The translations under genes were made by a program, and so were the position numbers. Under the pieces are notes generated by a model, which saw nothing but the letters and a program-made list of their open reading frames with translations, was not told where the DNA came from and ran no database searches. Shown in pieces: positions 37,611 through 47,923 of a DNA stretch of 64,000 nucleotides (within the stretch, counting starts at the first letter, position 1; every line of letters starts with the position of its first letter). The stretch spans positions 143,199 to 207,198 of the forward strand of contig NZ_VWXK01000010.1 in the NCBI RefSeq assembly GCF_011752565.1, in the 5' to 3' direction. The DNA comes from Pantoea sp. Ap-967. GTDB taxonomy: Bacteria > Pseudomonadota > Gammaproteobacteria > Pseudomonadales > Pseudomonadaceae.

Positions 37611-38282
37611 ATGACCAGCACCATTGCAAGTTCGGTCCTCTCGACCATGAACAGCTCCAGCAGCGACAACACCGCCTCCAGCGCCGAAGAGCTGCAGGAC
37701 CAGTTCCTCACCCTGCTGACCACCCAGCTGCAGAACCAGGACCCAACCGACCCGCTGGACAACAGCGAGATGGTTACCCAGCTGGCGCAAATCAGCACCA
37801 TCAGCAGCATCGAGGAAGTCACCAGCACCCTGGAAGGCATTTCCAGCCAGATCAGCGCCTCGGAAACCCTGCAGGCCTCGGCGCTGGTGGGCAACGGCGT
37901 GCTGATCGAGGGCAACACCATCCAGGTTGCCAGCGGCGTGGCCACCACCTTCGGCGTGACCCTGGGCAGCGATGCCGACGACGTCACCGTCAGCATCAAG
38001 GACAGCAGCGGCAATGTCGTTGCCACCCTGGATGTGGGCGACATGAGCGCCGGCACCCAGACCCTGACCTGGGACGGCACCCAGGACGATGGCAGCACCG
38101 CCGCCGACGGCAGCTACACCTTCAGCGTCAGCGCCACCAGCGGCGACGACAGCGTCACCGCCACGGCCCTGAAGTACGCACTGGTCACCGGTGTGACCAC
38201 CGACAGCAACGACGAAGTGGCCCTGGACCTGGGCGGGGTCAACGACAACGTCGGCCTGGGCGACATCAAGCTGGTCCTCTGA
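37611..38282 (+). CDS. flgD: Hook assembly protein FlgD (hook cap)
   Basis: 223 residues: the N-terminal FlgD motif (QFLTLLTTQLQNQDPTDPLDNSEMVTQLAQ) followed by a FlgD Ig/Tudor-like region (about 80-205). FlgD caps the growing hook and is released at completion. Ser/Thr/Asp-rich composition, as in the exported partners. Confidence 0.95.
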   Translation: MTSTIASSVLSTMNSSSSDNTASSAEELQDQFLTLLTTQLQNQDPTDPLDNSEMVTQLAQISTISSIEEVTSTLEGISSQISASETLQASALVGNGVLIEGNTIQVASGVATTFGVTLGSDADDVTVSIKDSSGNVVATLDVGDMSAGTQTLTWDGTQDDGSTAADGSYTFSVSATSGDDSVTATALKYALVTGVTTDSNDEVALDLGGVNDNVGLGDIKLVL

Positions 38283-38304
38283 ACCCTGATCACGGAGAAC
38301 AACC

Positions 38305-39453
38305 ATGGGCTTTTCCCAAGCGCTGAGCGGCCTGAGCGCCGCATCCACTGACCTGGAAGTGGTCAGCAACAACATCTCCAACTCGCAGACCGTGGGGTTC
38401 AAGAGCTCGACGGTGCAGTTCGCCGACGTCTACTCCGGGGCCGATGTGGGCCTGGGTACCACGGTGTCCGGGGTGGTGCAGAACTTCGAGTCCGGCAGCC
38501 TGACCACCACCGACAACAGCCTGGACCTGGCCATCAACGGCGAAGGCTTCTTCACCTTCACCGATGGCACCCAGACCGTCTACTCGCGCAACGGCCAGCT
38601 GACCCTGACCTCCGACGGCTACCTGACCAACGCGGCCGGCGACAAGCTGCTGGGCGTCAACGGCGTGATCCAGATTCCCACCAGCGGCATGCAGGCCAGC
38701 GCCAGCAGCGAACTGGACGCGGAGCTGAACCTGGACGCCAGCGAAGACGTCATCACCGACACCTTCGACGCCACCGATTCGTCCACCTACTCCTATTCCA
38801 CCACCGCCACGGTGTACGACTCGCTCGGCATCAGCCACACCTCGACGCTGTACTTCAGCAAGACCGACGAGAATACCTGGGAAGTGCACACCGCCATTGA
38901 TGGCAATGTGCTCAGCGAAAGCCAGACCGTCACCTTCAGCTCCAGCGGCCTGATCACCAGCGGCGAAACCGGCACCTACACCTACGACCCGGCCAACGGC
39001 GCCGCCGCAATGTCCATCGAGCTGGACCTGACCGGCACCACCCAGTTCGGCAACGACTCGGAAGTGTCGAGCATCGACCAGAACGGCTACACCTCCGGCA
39101 GCCTGGTCAGCTTCACCATCGACGACACCGGCACGGTGATCGCCACCTACTCCAACGACCAGACCCAGGAAATCGACCAGATCCAGCTGGCCACCTTCTC
39201 CAACGAAAACGGCCTGAAGTCCAACGGCGACAACACCTGGCTGGCCACCACCGCCTCGGGCCAGGCCCTGCTGGGGGTGGCTGGCAGCGGCTCGCTGGGC
39301 TCGATCCTCAGCGGCACCACCGAGGACTCCAACGTCGACCTGACCGCCGAGCTGGTCAACCTGATCATCGCCCAGCGCACCTTCCAGGCCAACGCCAAGT
39401 CGGTGACCGCCCAGAGCGAAGTGCTGCAGCAAGCCGTGAACATCGGTTCCTGA
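38305..39453 (+). CDS. flgE: Flagellar hook protein FlgE
   Basis: A 382-residue hook subunit: N-terminal rod-family signature (SNNISNSQTVGFKSS), a central variable Ser/Thr/Asp-rich part, and C-terminal LVNLIIAQRTFQANAKSVTAQ. The size matches short enterobacterial-type FlgE (about 400). Confidence 0.95.
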   Translation: MGFSQALSGLSAASTDLEVVSNNISNSQTVGFKSSTVQFADVYSGADVGLGTTVSGVVQNFESGSLTTTDNSLDLAINGEGFFTFTDGTQTVYSRNGQLTLTSDGYLTNAAGDKLLGVNGVIQIPTSGMQASASSELDAELNLDASEDVITDTFDATDSSTYSYSTTATVYDSLGISHTSTLYFSKTDENTWEVHTAIDGNVLSESQTVTFSSSGLITSGETGTYTYDPANGAAAMSIELDLTGTTQFGNDSEVSSIDQNGYTSGSLVSFTIDDTGTVIATYSNDQTQEIDQIQLATFSNENGLKSNGDNTWLATTASGQALLGVAGSGSLGSILSGTTEDSNVDLTAELVNLIIAQRTFQANAKSVTAQSEVLQQAVNIGS

Positions 39454-39457
39454 TGCC

Positions 39458-40213
39458 ATGGACCGGATGCTCTTCACCGCCATGAGCGGCGCCAACCAGG
39501 CCCTTGAGCAGCAGGCGGTGGTGGCCAACAACCTGGCCAACATCGTCACCCCAGGCTTTCGCGCGCAACTGGTGCAGATGGAGTCTTCGCCGGTGGCCGG
39601 CGAAGGCCTGCCGACCCGGGTTTCGGTGAGCGCCACCGGGGTTGGCGTGGACTGGAGCGAAGGCCCCATCACCCACACCGACCGCAACCTCGATGTGGCC
39701 CTGGGCCAGGACACCCTGCTGGCCGTGCAGGCCGACGACGGCAGCGAGGCCTACACCCGCCGGGGCGACCTGCAGGTAGACGGCAACGGCGCCATGACCG
39801 TCGCCGGCCGGCCGGTGATCGGAGACGGCGGCCCGATCAGCGTGCCGCTGGGCAGCGAAGTGACCCTGGGCAGCGACGGCACCATCAGCGTGCGCGAGCA
39901 GGGCATGGAGCCGCGCGGGCTCAGCCCGGTGGGCAAGCTCAAGCTGGTTTCGGCGCCGCCGGGCAGCCTGCAGGTAGGCACCGACGGCCTGTTCCGCACG
40001 CCTGCCGACGCCAATGGCGTCAGCCAGCCGCTGGCGGCCGACGACAGCCTGCGGGTCGCCCCCGGGGCGCTGGAGGGCAGCAACGTCAGCCCCACCGGCG
40101 CCATGGTGGCGATGATCGACAACGCCCGCCGCTACGAAATGCAGATGAAGGCCATCAGCGCCGCCGACGAAAACGCCAAGGCCGCCAACGAACTGCTCGC
40201 CCTGCAGGGCTGA
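39458..40213 (+). CDS. flgF: Flagellar basal-body rod protein FlgF
   Basis: A 251-residue proximal rod subunit with MDRMLFTAMSGANQALEQQAVVANNLANI at the start and the conserved C-terminal VAMIDNARRYEMQMKAI. Confidence 0.94.
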   Translation: MDRMLFTAMSGANQALEQQAVVANNLANIVTPGFRAQLVQMESSPVAGEGLPTRVSVSATGVGVDWSEGPITHTDRNLDVALGQDTLLAVQADDGSEAYTRRGDLQVDGNGAMTVAGRPVIGDGGPISVPLGSEVTLGSDGTISVREQGMEPRGLSPVGKLKLVSAPPGSLQVGTDGLFRTPADANGVSQPLAADDSLRVAPGALEGSNVSPTGAMVAMIDNARRYEMQMKAISAADENAKAANELLALQG

Positions 40214-40243
40214 GCCGGCACCGAATGAATAGGTAACCGATCG

Positions 40244-41026
40244 ATGATCAGATCACTGTGGACGGCCAAGACCGGCCTTGAAGCCCAGCAAGGGCAGCTC
40301 GACGTCATCGCCAACAACCTGGCCAACGTCAGCACCAACGGCTTCAAGCGCTCGCGGGCGGTGTTCGAAGATCTCGTCTACCAGAACGTGCGCCAGCCAG
40401 GCGCCCAAAGCAGCACCGACACCCGCCTGCCGTCGGGCCTGCAGGTGGGCACCGGGGTGCGCCAGGTGGCCACCGAGCGCCTGCACACCCAGGGCAACCT
40501 GGAACAGACCAGCAGCTCCAAGGACCTGGCCATCAACGGCCTGGGCTTCTTCGAGGTGGACATGCCCGACGGCACCACCGCCTACACCCGCGACGGCAGC
40601 TTCCAGCTCGACGCCAACGGCGAGATGGTCAACTCCAACGGCTACAAGCTCACCGCCGGCATCACCATTCCGGCCAACGCCACCTCGATCAGCATCAGCA
40701 CCGACGGCATCGTGTCGGTGACCCAGCCCAGCAGCAGCGCCTCGACCCAGGTCGGCCAGCTGAACCTGGCGCTGTTCGTCAACAACGCAGGCCTGCAGAG
40801 CATCGGCCAGAACCTGTACCAGGAAACCGATGCATCCGGCTCGCCCACCGAAACCACGCCCGGCCTGAACGGCGGCGGCACGGTGAGCCAAGGCTACGTG
40901 GAAACGTCCAACGTCAACGTGGTGGAGGAAATGGTCGGCATGATCCAGACCCAGCGCGCCTACGAAATCAACAGCAAGGCCGTCGAAACCTCCGACGAAA
41001 TGCTCCAGCGCCTGGCCCAGCTCTGA
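40244..41026 (+). CDS. flgG: Flagellar distal rod protein FlgG
   Basis: A 260-residue distal rod subunit, highly conserved: [35 protein letters not shown]... and C-terminal [21 protein letters not shown]. Its stop overlaps the flgH start (TGATG). Confidence 0.96.
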   Translation: MIRSLWTAKTGLEAQQGQLDVIANNLANVSTNGFKRSRAVFEDLVYQNVRQPGAQSSTDTRLPSGLQVGTGVRQVATERLHTQGNLEQTSSSKDLAINGLGFFEVDMPDGTTAYTRDGSFQLDANGEMVNSNGYKLTAGITIPANATSISISTDGIVSVTQPSSSASTQVGQLNLALFVNNAGLQSIGQNLYQETDASGSPTETTPGLNGGGTVSQGYVETSNVNVVEEMVGMIQTQRAYEINSKAVETSDEMLQRLAQL

Positions 41027-41709
41027 TGCCCGGCCCCATGACATGGCGTGCGCCGTTGCAGGTTGCCGTGCTCGCCGCCGCCCTGGCGGCGTCCGGCTGC
41101 GCGGACCTGGTGCGCAAGCCAGTGGTGCCCGACGAGGCCATGGACCTGCCCACCCTGCCCTCGCGCCTGGCCAACGGCTCGATCTACCAGGGCCGGCACG
41201 TCTCCCAGCCATTGTTCGAGGACCGCCGCCCACGCATGGTTGGCGACACCCTGACCGTGGAGCTCAACGAGCAGGTCAGCGCCAGCAAGACCTCCTCGTC
41301 CAGTGCCGACCGCAGCGGCAGCCTGGGCCTGTCGTTCGCCACCACCTCCGCGCGCGACTCCCAGGTTGGCAGTTACGGCCTGTCGGCCTCCACCGACCAC
41401 GCGTTCGCCGGCAGCGGCGGCTCGCGGGCGAACAACTCGTTCACCGGCACCATTTCGGTCACGGTGATGGAAGTGCTGGCCAACGGCAACCTGCGGGTGC
41501 GCGGCGACAAGCAGATCGCCATCAACCAGGGCACCGAATTCATCCGCTTCTCCGGCGTGGTCAACCCGCGCTCGATCACCGGCGACAACACCGTGTCGTC
41601 GAGCCAGGTGTCACTGGCGCGCATCGAGTACGTCGGCGAAGGCTACATCAACGAAGCGCAACGCATGGGCTGGGCGCAACGCATCCTGCTCAACCTGTCA
41701 CCTTTCTAG
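41026..41709 (+). CDS. flgH: Flagellar L-ring protein FlgH
   Basis: A 227-residue outer-membrane lipoprotein: signal peptide with lipobox LAASGC, then the conserved GSIYQGRHVSQPLFEDRRPRMVGDTLTV region and C-terminal YVGEGYINEAQRMGWAQRILLNLSPF. It forms the L ring. An ATG at 41038 is an alternative start. Confidence 0.95.
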   Translation: MPGPMTWRAPLQVAVLAAALAASGCADLVRKPVVPDEAMDLPTLPSRLANGSIYQGRHVSQPLFEDRRPRMVGDTLTVELNEQVSASKTSSSSADRSGSLGLSFATTSARDSQVGSYGLSASTDHAFAGSGGSRANNSFTGTISVTVMEVLANGNLRVRGDKQIAINQGTEFIRFSGVVNPRSITGDNTVSSSQVSLARIEYVGEGYINEAQRMGWAQRILLNLSPF

Positions 41710-41719
41710 CGAGTGAACC

Positions 41720-42841
41720 ATGGCTGAGTCCATCCCGGGGCGCGTGCTGCGCCTGCTGCTCGCAGGCTTGGCCCTGCTGCTGGCCGGCACTGCCCAGGCC
41801 GAGCAGATCCGCGACATTGCCGACTTCGCCGGCATCCGCACCAACAACCTGGTCGGCTACGGCCTGGTGGTGGGCCTGGACGGCACCGGCGACCAGACCA
41901 CCCAAAGCCCGTTCACCGAGCAGGGCCTGACCAACATGCTGTCGCAGCTGGGCCTGACCCTGCCGGCCAACGCCAACATGCAGATGCGCAACATCGCCGC
42001 GGTCATCGTCACCGCCGACCTGCCGCCGCTGACCCGCCCCGGCCAGCAGATCGACGTGGTCGTCTCCTCCATCGGCAACGCCCGCAGCCTGCGCGGCGGC
42101 ACCTTGCTGATGACGCCGCTCAAGGGCGCCGATGGCGATGTCTATGCCGTGGCCCAGGGCAACCTGCTGGTGGGTGGCGCCGGCGCCTCGGCCAACGGCA
42201 GCAGCGTGCAGATCAACCAGCTCGCCGGTGGCCGCATCAGCCGTGGCGCGGTAGTGGAACAAACGGTGCCGCTGAACCTGGGCAGCCAGCACGGCCTGCT
42301 CGAACTGCAGCTGCGCGAGCCGGACCCGGCCACCGCCCAGCGCGTGGTGTTCGCCATCAACAGCGAAATGCGCAGCACCGTGGCCTCGGCAGTGGACGGC
42401 GGGCTGGTGCAGGTGCAGGGGCCGTTGTCGGCCAACGAGCGGGTCAACTTCATGGCCCGCATCGACAGCCTCGACGTGCTGCCGATGCAGGCGCGGCCCA
42501 AGGTCATTCTCGACTCCCGTACCGGCTCGGTGGTGCTCAACGGCTCGGTGAAGCTGCTGCGCGCCGCCGTGGCCCACGGGGACCTGTCGGTGACCATCGA
42601 CACCACCAACAGTGTCAGCCAGCCGGGCGCCCTGAGCGGCGGGCAAACCGCCGCCACCGCCAACAGCAACATCTCCATCGAAACCCAGGCCCGCGCCCTG
42701 CGCGTGCTGGAAGGCAGCGCCGACTTGATGGACGTGGTCAAGGGCTTGAACGCCCTGGGCGCCACCCCGCAGGACCTGATGGTGATTCTGCAGGCGCTCA
42801 AGGCCGCAGGCTCCCTGCGCGCCGAACTGGAGATCATCTGA
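41720..42841 (+). CDS. flgI: Flagellar P-ring protein FlgI
   Basis: A 373-residue periplasmic P-ring subunit with signal peptide (LLLAGLALLLAGTAQA) and the strongly conserved RTNNLVGYGLVVGLDGTGD and LTNMLSQLG motifs. It overlaps flgJ by 1 nt (TGATG). Confidence 0.96.
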   Translation: MAESIPGRVLRLLLAGLALLLAGTAQAEQIRDIADFAGIRTNNLVGYGLVVGLDGTGDQTTQSPFTEQGLTNMLSQLGLTLPANANMQMRNIAAVIVTADLPPLTRPGQQIDVVVSSIGNARSLRGGTLLMTPLKGADGDVYAVAQGNLLVGGAGASANGSSVQINQLAGGRISRGAVVEQTVPLNLGSQHGLLELQLREPDPATAQRVVFAINSEMRSTVASAVDGGLVQVQGPLSANERVNFMARIDSLDVLPMQARPKVILDSRTGSVVLNGSVKLLRAAVAHGDLSVTIDTTNSVSQPGALSGGQTAATANSNISIETQARALRVLEGSADLMDVVKGLNALGATPQDLMVILQALKAAGSLRAELEII

Positions 42842-43761
42842 TGAGCCTGGGCAATGGCAGTGCAGCTGGCTTTGCCATGGACGTGCAGGGCCTGCAGCGC
42901 CTGCGCAGCGAGGCCGGGCGCGATGGCGAAGCGGGCTTGAAGGAGGCCGCGCGGCAATTCGAGGCACTGTTCCTGCAGACCATGCTCAAGAGCATGCGCG
43001 AGGCGATTCCCAAATCGCAGCTGTCCAGCGACTCGCAAACCGAGCTGTACACCGAAATGCTCGACCAGCAATGGGCGCAAACCCTGGCCGGGCGTGGCAT
43101 GGGCCTGGCCGACCAGCTGACCCGCAGCCTGACCGGCCACGTGCCCGGCAGCGGCAACGGCAACCTGCTCGACCAGGCGGTGGCCAGCAGCGACTCGCCG
43201 TTTGCTGGCCTCACCCGCCAGGCCCCGGCATTCGAGGCCTGGAAGCGCTATGAAGTGCGCCCCGGCAACCGCGAAAACGCCGACCACGTCGACGCCTTCG
43301 TCGCCCGCCTGGCCGACCCCGCGCAGCTCGCCGAGCGCCGCAGCGGCGTGCCTGCCGAGCTGATATTGGCCCAGGCGGCGCTGGAAACCGACTGGGGCCG
43401 GCGGCGCATCACCACGGCCAGCGGCGCCGACAGCCACAACCTGTTCGGCATCAAGGCCGGTGCTGGCTGGCAGGGTGAAACAGCCCAGGTGCAGACCACC
43501 GAGTACGTCGACGGCCAGGCGCAGAAACAAGTGGAGAGCTTCCGCGTGTACCCCAGTGCCCAGGCGGCGTTCGACGACTATGCACGGTTGATCCGCTCGC
43601 GGCCCGGCTACGCCGCGGCGCGCAATGCTGCCGACAGCACCCAGGCTGCCATTGCATTGCAGCAAGGCGGCTACGCCACCGACCCGCATTACGCCGACAA
43701 GTTGATTGGCGTGATGGCCACCATCGCCCGAGCGCCTAGCAGCCCCACGCAAGCCCCGTAG
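42841..43761 (+). CDS. flgJ: Rod-cap / peptidoglycan hydrolase FlgJ
   Basis: A 306-residue two-domain protein: N-terminal rod-cap domain (AARQFEALFLQTMLKSMREA) and C-terminal GH73 glucosaminidase domain (LAQAALETDWGRR with the catalytic Glu, SHNLFGIKAG). The dual-domain form is typical of beta/gammaproteobacteria. End of the flgB-J unit. Confidence 0.95.
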   Translation: MSLGNGSAAGFAMDVQGLQRLRSEAGRDGEAGLKEAARQFEALFLQTMLKSMREAIPKSQLSSDSQTELYTEMLDQQWAQTLAGRGMGLADQLTRSLTGHVPGSGNGNLLDQAVASSDSPFAGLTRQAPAFEAWKRYEVRPGNRENADHVDAFVARLADPAQLAERRSGVPAELILAQAALETDWGRRRITTASGADSHNLFGIKAGAGWQGETAQVQTTEYVDGQAQKQVESFRVYPSAQAAFDDYARLIRSRPGYAAARNAADSTQAAIALQQGGYATDPHYADKLIGVMATIARAPSSPTQAP

Positions 43762-43827
43762 GCGCGCGCAAAGCCGGCGATGCGGCGCTCGCCCTCACCG
43801 GCCAGGAAAATTCTGCCTCGCCTGGGG

Positions 43828-43855
43828 TCAAGATCCCCTCCCCCCAGGCCGATCT
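43828..43855 (+). promoter_or_regulatory. Sigma-28 (FliA)-type promoter of flgKL
   Basis: TCAAGA-N14-GCCGATCT, 29 nt upstream of the flgK start. Confidence 0.8.
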
Positions 43856-43884
43856 TGCGCAACATGTAGCCCAGGAGCTTTTCA

Positions 43885-45495
43885 ATGAGCCTCATCTCCA
43901 TTGGCGTCAGCGGCCTCACGGCGGCGCAGATCGCCCTGACCACCAGCAGCAACAACACCACCAACGCCTACACCGACGGCTATACCCGCCAGGTCGCCAA
44001 CTTCAGCGAAGCCACCTCGGGCAATGGCGTGCAGGTGTCCAGCGTCAGCCGCCAATACAACCAGTTCGTCACCACCCAGCTCAACGGCTCGATCAGCGCC
44101 GAAAGCGCGCTGTCCACCTACCAGACCGAGGTCGACCAGATCGACAGCCTGCTGGCCGACAGCGACGCCAGCCTCGATGCGCTGCTGCAGAACTTCTTCT
44201 CGGCCATCCAGACCCTCACCTCCGATGCCAGCGATACCGCAGCCCGGGAAGAAGTGGTGGGCGCTGCCGAAACCCTGGCCAGCCAGTTCAACCAGCTGGG
44301 CAGCTACCTGTCGGCCATGGCCGACGACGTGGACAACCAGATCGACGACCAGGTCAGCCAGGTCAACGACCTGAGCGACCAGATCGCCACGCTCAACAGC
44401 CAGATCAGCCTGTCCAACACCCTGGGCAGCAGCGCCAACGACCTGCTCGACCAGCGCGACCTGCTGGTCAGCCAGCTCAGCGAACTGGTGGCGGTGGACG
44501 TCACCGTGCAGGACAACGGCAGCTACACCGTGTCGCTGAGCAACGGCATGGCCTTGGTGTCCGGCAGCGACAGCTTTTCCCTGAGCACCGAGCCCTCGGC
44601 CAGCGACGCCAGCCAATCGTCGATCAGCTACATCGATGCCGCCGGCAACAGCGTCACCCTGGACAACAGCGTGCTCGACAGCGGCTCGCTCGGCGGCCTG
44701 ATCGAATTTCGCGACACCACCCTGGCCGAAACCCAGAACCAGCTGGGCCTGATGGCCGTGTCGCTGACCCAGGCCTTCAATACCCTGCAGGCCCAGGGCA
44801 TCGACCTCAACGGCGACACCGGCACGGCGATGTTCTCGGTGGCCGACCCGCTGGTGACCGGCAACACCGGCAACACGGGCGATGCCACCCTCAGCGCGAC
44901 CTTCAGCGATGATGTCAGCGCCCTGACCAGCAGTGACTACACCGTGACCTGGTCCGACAGCCAAGGCTTCACGGTCACCCGCAACGACACCGGCGCCAGC
45001 GTCGATGCCAGCTACGACAGCGACAGCGCCACCCTCAGCTTCGCCGGCATGCAACTTAGCGTCAGCGGCACCGCCGCGGATGGCGACAGCTTCCTGGTGC
45101 AACCTACCCGCAACGCCGCCAGCAGCTTCAGCGCACTGCTCACCGACGGCGAGCAGATCGCCGCCGGCACCTCCAGCGGCAGCAGCGACAACACCAATGC
45201 CCTGGCCATGCTCGGCCTGCAAACCAGCGATATCGTTGGCGGCAGCGCCACCCTCAGCGAAACCTACGCCTCGCTGGTGAGCAACGTCGGCAGCACCGCC
45301 ACCCGCGTGGCCGCGCAGCTGGAAACCCAGTCGGCGCTGACCGAGCAGCTGACCACCCTGCAGCAGTCGGAATCGGGGGTGAACCTCGACGAGGAGGCGG
45401 CCAACCTGATCGTCTACCAGCAGTACTACCAGGCCTGCGCGAAGATCGTCGAAGTGGGCACCACGGTGCTCGACACCATCCTCAACATCGACTGA
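43885..45495 (+). CDS. flgK: Hook-associated protein 1 FlgK
   Basis: A 536-residue hook-filament junction protein with N-terminal SGLTAAQIALTTSSNNTTNAYTDGYTRQ and C-terminal LDEEAANLIVYQQYYQACAKIVEV. The middle is Ser/Thr/Asp-rich. It is a late, sigma-28-dependent gene and the client of FlgN. Confidence 0.95.
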   Translation: MSLISIGVSGLTAAQIALTTSSNNTTNAYTDGYTRQVANFSEATSGNGVQVSSVSRQYNQFVTTQLNGSISAESALSTYQTEVDQIDSLLADSDASLDALLQNFFSAIQTLTSDASDTAAREEVVGAAETLASQFNQLGSYLSAMADDVDNQIDDQVSQVNDLSDQIATLNSQISLSNTLGSSANDLLDQRDLLVSQLSELVAVDVTVQDNGSYTVSLSNGMALVSGSDSFSLSTEPSASDASQSSISYIDAAGNSVTLDNSVLDSGSLGGLIEFRDTTLAETQNQLGLMAVSLTQAFNTLQAQGIDLNGDTGTAMFSVADPLVTGNTGNTGDATLSATFSDDVSALTSSDYTVTWSDSQGFTVTRNDTGASVDASYDSDSATLSFAGMQLSVSGTAADGDSFLVQPTRNAASSFSALLTDGEQIAAGTSSGSSDNTNALAMLGLQTSDIVGGSATLSETYASLVSNVGSTATRVAAQLETQSALTEQLTTLQQSESGVNLDEEAANLIVYQQYYQACAKIVEVGTTVLDTILNID

Positions 45496-45518
45496 TTGCA
45501 GCCCCGGGAGAACTCGCC

Positions 45519-46715
45519 ATGCGCCTGAGCAGTGCAACCATCTACAACCAGAACCTCAATTCGATGCTGTCCCAGCAGGCCGCCTACCAGGAGGCGGCGC
45601 TGGAAGTGTCCAGCGGCACCCGCGTGGTCAACCCCTCGGACGACTCCTTGGCCGCCGCCCAGGCCGTGACCGTGCGCCAGTCGATTGCCGCGAACGAGCA
45701 GTACGCCGATTCACGCGCCGCCATCACTACCTCGCTGTCCCAGGAGGAAAGCACCCTGGACAGCATCAACGACGCCATCACCAGTGCCATGAGCCTGGTG
45801 GTGCAAGCGGGCAACGGCACCTTGAGCGACGCCGACCGCGAGTCCCTGGCCACCTCGCTGCAGGGCATCTACGACACCTTGGTGACCTTGGCCAACAGCA
45901 CCGACAGCAACGGCAACTACCTGTTCTCCGGCTACCAGAGCCAGAGCCCGGCGTTTGCCGAGGATGCCAGCGGCACCCTGGTTTACCAGGGCGATGACAA
46001 CGTGGTCAGCCAGCAGGTCAGTGCCACCCAGAGCATGGCCAGCGGCGACAATGGCGCCACGGTGTTCCTCTCGGTCAGCAGCAGCGCAGGCTTCCTTGCC
46101 CAGGCCGGCGCCAACAGCGGCACGCTGACCTTCACCGGCCCCGACGTGGCCGACACCAGCGCCGCCAACTATGGCGAGGCCTTTACCCTGACCTTCGCGG
46201 TGGATGCCGACGGCACCACCACCTACAGCGTCGACGGCCAGGACCCGGTGGCCTACAGCGCCGGTGAAACCCTGGAAATCAACGGCCTGAACCTGACCCT
46301 GAGCGGCGCGCCCGCCGATGGCGACAGCCTGACTGTCAGCGCTGCCGCCGATGCCGACCCGGACGTGTTCGCCACCTTGCAGAATGTAATCACGGCGTTG
46401 CAGACGCCGGTGGAAGATGACGCCGACCAGGCAGCGCTGAGCAACACCCTGTCCACGTCCAGCCGCGAGCTGAGCAATGCCCAGGACAACGTGCTGACCG
46501 TACTCACTTCGGTGGGCACGCGGTTGAGCCAGGTGGATGTGCTGGACACCATTGGCGACGACCTGGCGCTGAGCTACACCGAGCGCCTTTCGGGGTTGGT
46601 GGATGCCGACTACACCGAGTCGATTTCGCGCTACGTGACCCTGCAGGTATCGATGCAGGCCGCCCAGCAGACCTTTGCCAGCGTGCAGCAGTTGTCGTTG
46701 TTCGAGTACATCTGA
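45519..46715 (+). CDS. flgL: Hook-associated protein 3 FlgL
   Basis: A 398-residue second junction protein, flagellin-like at both ends (LSSATIYNQNLNSMLSQQAAYQEAALEVSSGTRVVNPSDD ... YVTLQVSMQAAQQTFASVQQLSLFEYI). 23 bp after flgK, same transcript. Confidence 0.95.
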   Translation: MRLSSATIYNQNLNSMLSQQAAYQEAALEVSSGTRVVNPSDDSLAAAQAVTVRQSIAANEQYADSRAAITTSLSQEESTLDSINDAITSAMSLVVQAGNGTLSDADRESLATSLQGIYDTLVTLANSTDSNGNYLFSGYQSQSPAFAEDASGTLVYQGDDNVVSQQVSATQSMASGDNGATVFLSVSSSAGFLAQAGANSGTLTFTGPDVADTSAANYGEAFTLTFAVDADGTTTYSVDGQDPVAYSAGETLEINGLNLTLSGAPADGDSLTVSAAADADPDVFATLQNVITALQTPVEDDADQAALSNTLSTSSRELSNAQDNVLTVLTSVGTRLSQVDVLDTIGDDLALSYTERLSGLVDADYTESISRYVTLQVSMQAAQQTFASVQQLSLFEYI

Positions 46716-46720
46716 GGGAG

Positions 46721-46826
46721 GGGCTGCCTTGCAACCCATCGCGAGCTGCGCTCGCTCCTACCGGATTTGCGCAGGCCCGCTGGATACGCGGGCCCTGTAG
46801 GAGCGAGCGCAGCTCGCGATGGGCCC
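46721..46826. repeat. Inverted REP pair inside the flagellar cluster
   Basis: Second-type REP units (catcgcgagctgcgctcgctcctacc ... gtaggagcgagcgcagctcgcgatggg) between the convergent flgL and fliR genes. Confidence 0.85.
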
Positions 46827-46842
46827 TAAAGGCACTCCCACA

Positions 46843-47628
46843 TCAACCAGGCAACCCCTCGATCAGCGCCTGCATGAAATGCAGCGCCTGGTACAACAAC
46901 CCCGCCAGAAACTGCCCCAAATCCCCCACCAGCACCGTCAACAGCAACATCCCCACGAACAACGTCGCCGGAAAGCCCACCGAAAACACCGTCAGCTGCG
47001 GCGCCACGCGGTTGAGGATGCCCATGGCCAGGTTGATGATCAGCAACGCCCCCACCATCGGCAGCGCCAGCAACAGCCCGGAGAGAAAGATACTGCCGCC
47101 ATGGCGCGCCAGCTGGTTCCAGGCCTCGGGGTTGAAGCCGAACTGGCCGACCGGCAAGCGGGAAAACGTCGAGGCCAATAGCTCCAGCACCATCAGGTGC
47201 CCACCCAGGGCCAGGAACATCAGGATCGTCACCAGGCTCAGGAAGCGCGACAGCACCTGGCTGTTGGTGCCGGTGTCGGCGGAAAAGAACGAGGCGAATG
47301 CCAGGCCCATCTGCATGCCACAGATTTCCCCGGCCATTTCCACCACCGCCAGGGTAATGCGCATGACCATGCCCAGCGACATGCCGATCAACAACTGCTC
47401 CACCACCACCCCAAGCCCCGCCCAGGAAATCAGCGGGATGTCCGGCATCGGCGGCAGGTTTGGCGCCAGCAGGAACGCCAGCAACAGCGAAAGCCCCACC
47501 TTCACCTGGCTGGAAACGTTCTTGTGGCCCAGTATCGGGTCGCTCATGAAGAACGCCAGCAACCGGCAAAATGGCCAGAACAAAGCACTGACCCAGAGCT
47601 GCAACTGGTCCCAGCCGAACGCGATCAA
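46843..47628 (-). CDS. fliR: Flagellar export gate protein FliR
   Basis: A 261-residue, multi-helix inner-membrane component of the export gate (LWPFCRLLAFF-like start, GEICGMQMGLAFASFF, APQLTVFSVGFPATLFVG). Last gene of the fliLMNOPQR unit. flhB, the next gate component, is absent nearby. Confidence 0.95.
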   Translation of the reverse strand: MIAFGWDQLQLWVSALFWPFCRLLAFFMSDPILGHKNVSSQVKVGLSLLLAFLLAPNLPPMPDIPLISWAGLGVVVEQLLIGMSLGMVMRITLAVVEMAGEICGMQMGLAFASFFSADTGTNSQVLSRFLSLVTILMFLALGGHLMVLELLASTFSRLPVGQFGFNPEAWNQLARHGGSIFLSGLLLALPMVGALLIINLAMGILNRVAPQLTVFSVGFPATLFVGMLLLTVLVGDLGQFLAGLLYQALHFMQALIEGLPG

Positions 47629-47634
47629 TGCCGC

Positions 47635-47904
47635 TCAACCCACCAGTTGCGGCAGGCTGGTGAACAGCGCCCGCGTGTAGTCCACCAGCATCTCCATCAG
47701 CATGGGCCCGGCCAGAATCAGCACCAGGCACACCCCGGCGATCTTGGGGATGAACGACAAGGTCGATTCGTTGATCTGCGTGGCCGCCTGGAACAGGCTC
47801 ACCAACAGGCCGATGCACAGGGTCACCAGCAGAATCGGCGCGGCCACGGTCATGCTCATGCGCATGCCCTTGTAGGCCAGGTCCATCACCATTTCCGGGG
47901 TCAT
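47635..47904 (-). CDS. fliQ: Flagellar export gate protein FliQ
   Basis: An 89-residue protein with two membrane helices and the family signature ILLVTLCIGLLVSLFQAATQINESTLSFIPKI. Confidence 0.96.
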   Translation of the reverse strand: MTPEMVMDLAYKGMRMSMTVAAPILLVTLCIGLLVSLFQAATQINESTLSFIPKIAGVCLVLILAGPMLMEMLVDYTRALFTSLPQLVG

Positions 47905-47923
47905 CGCAGCAGTCCTCGCGGGG

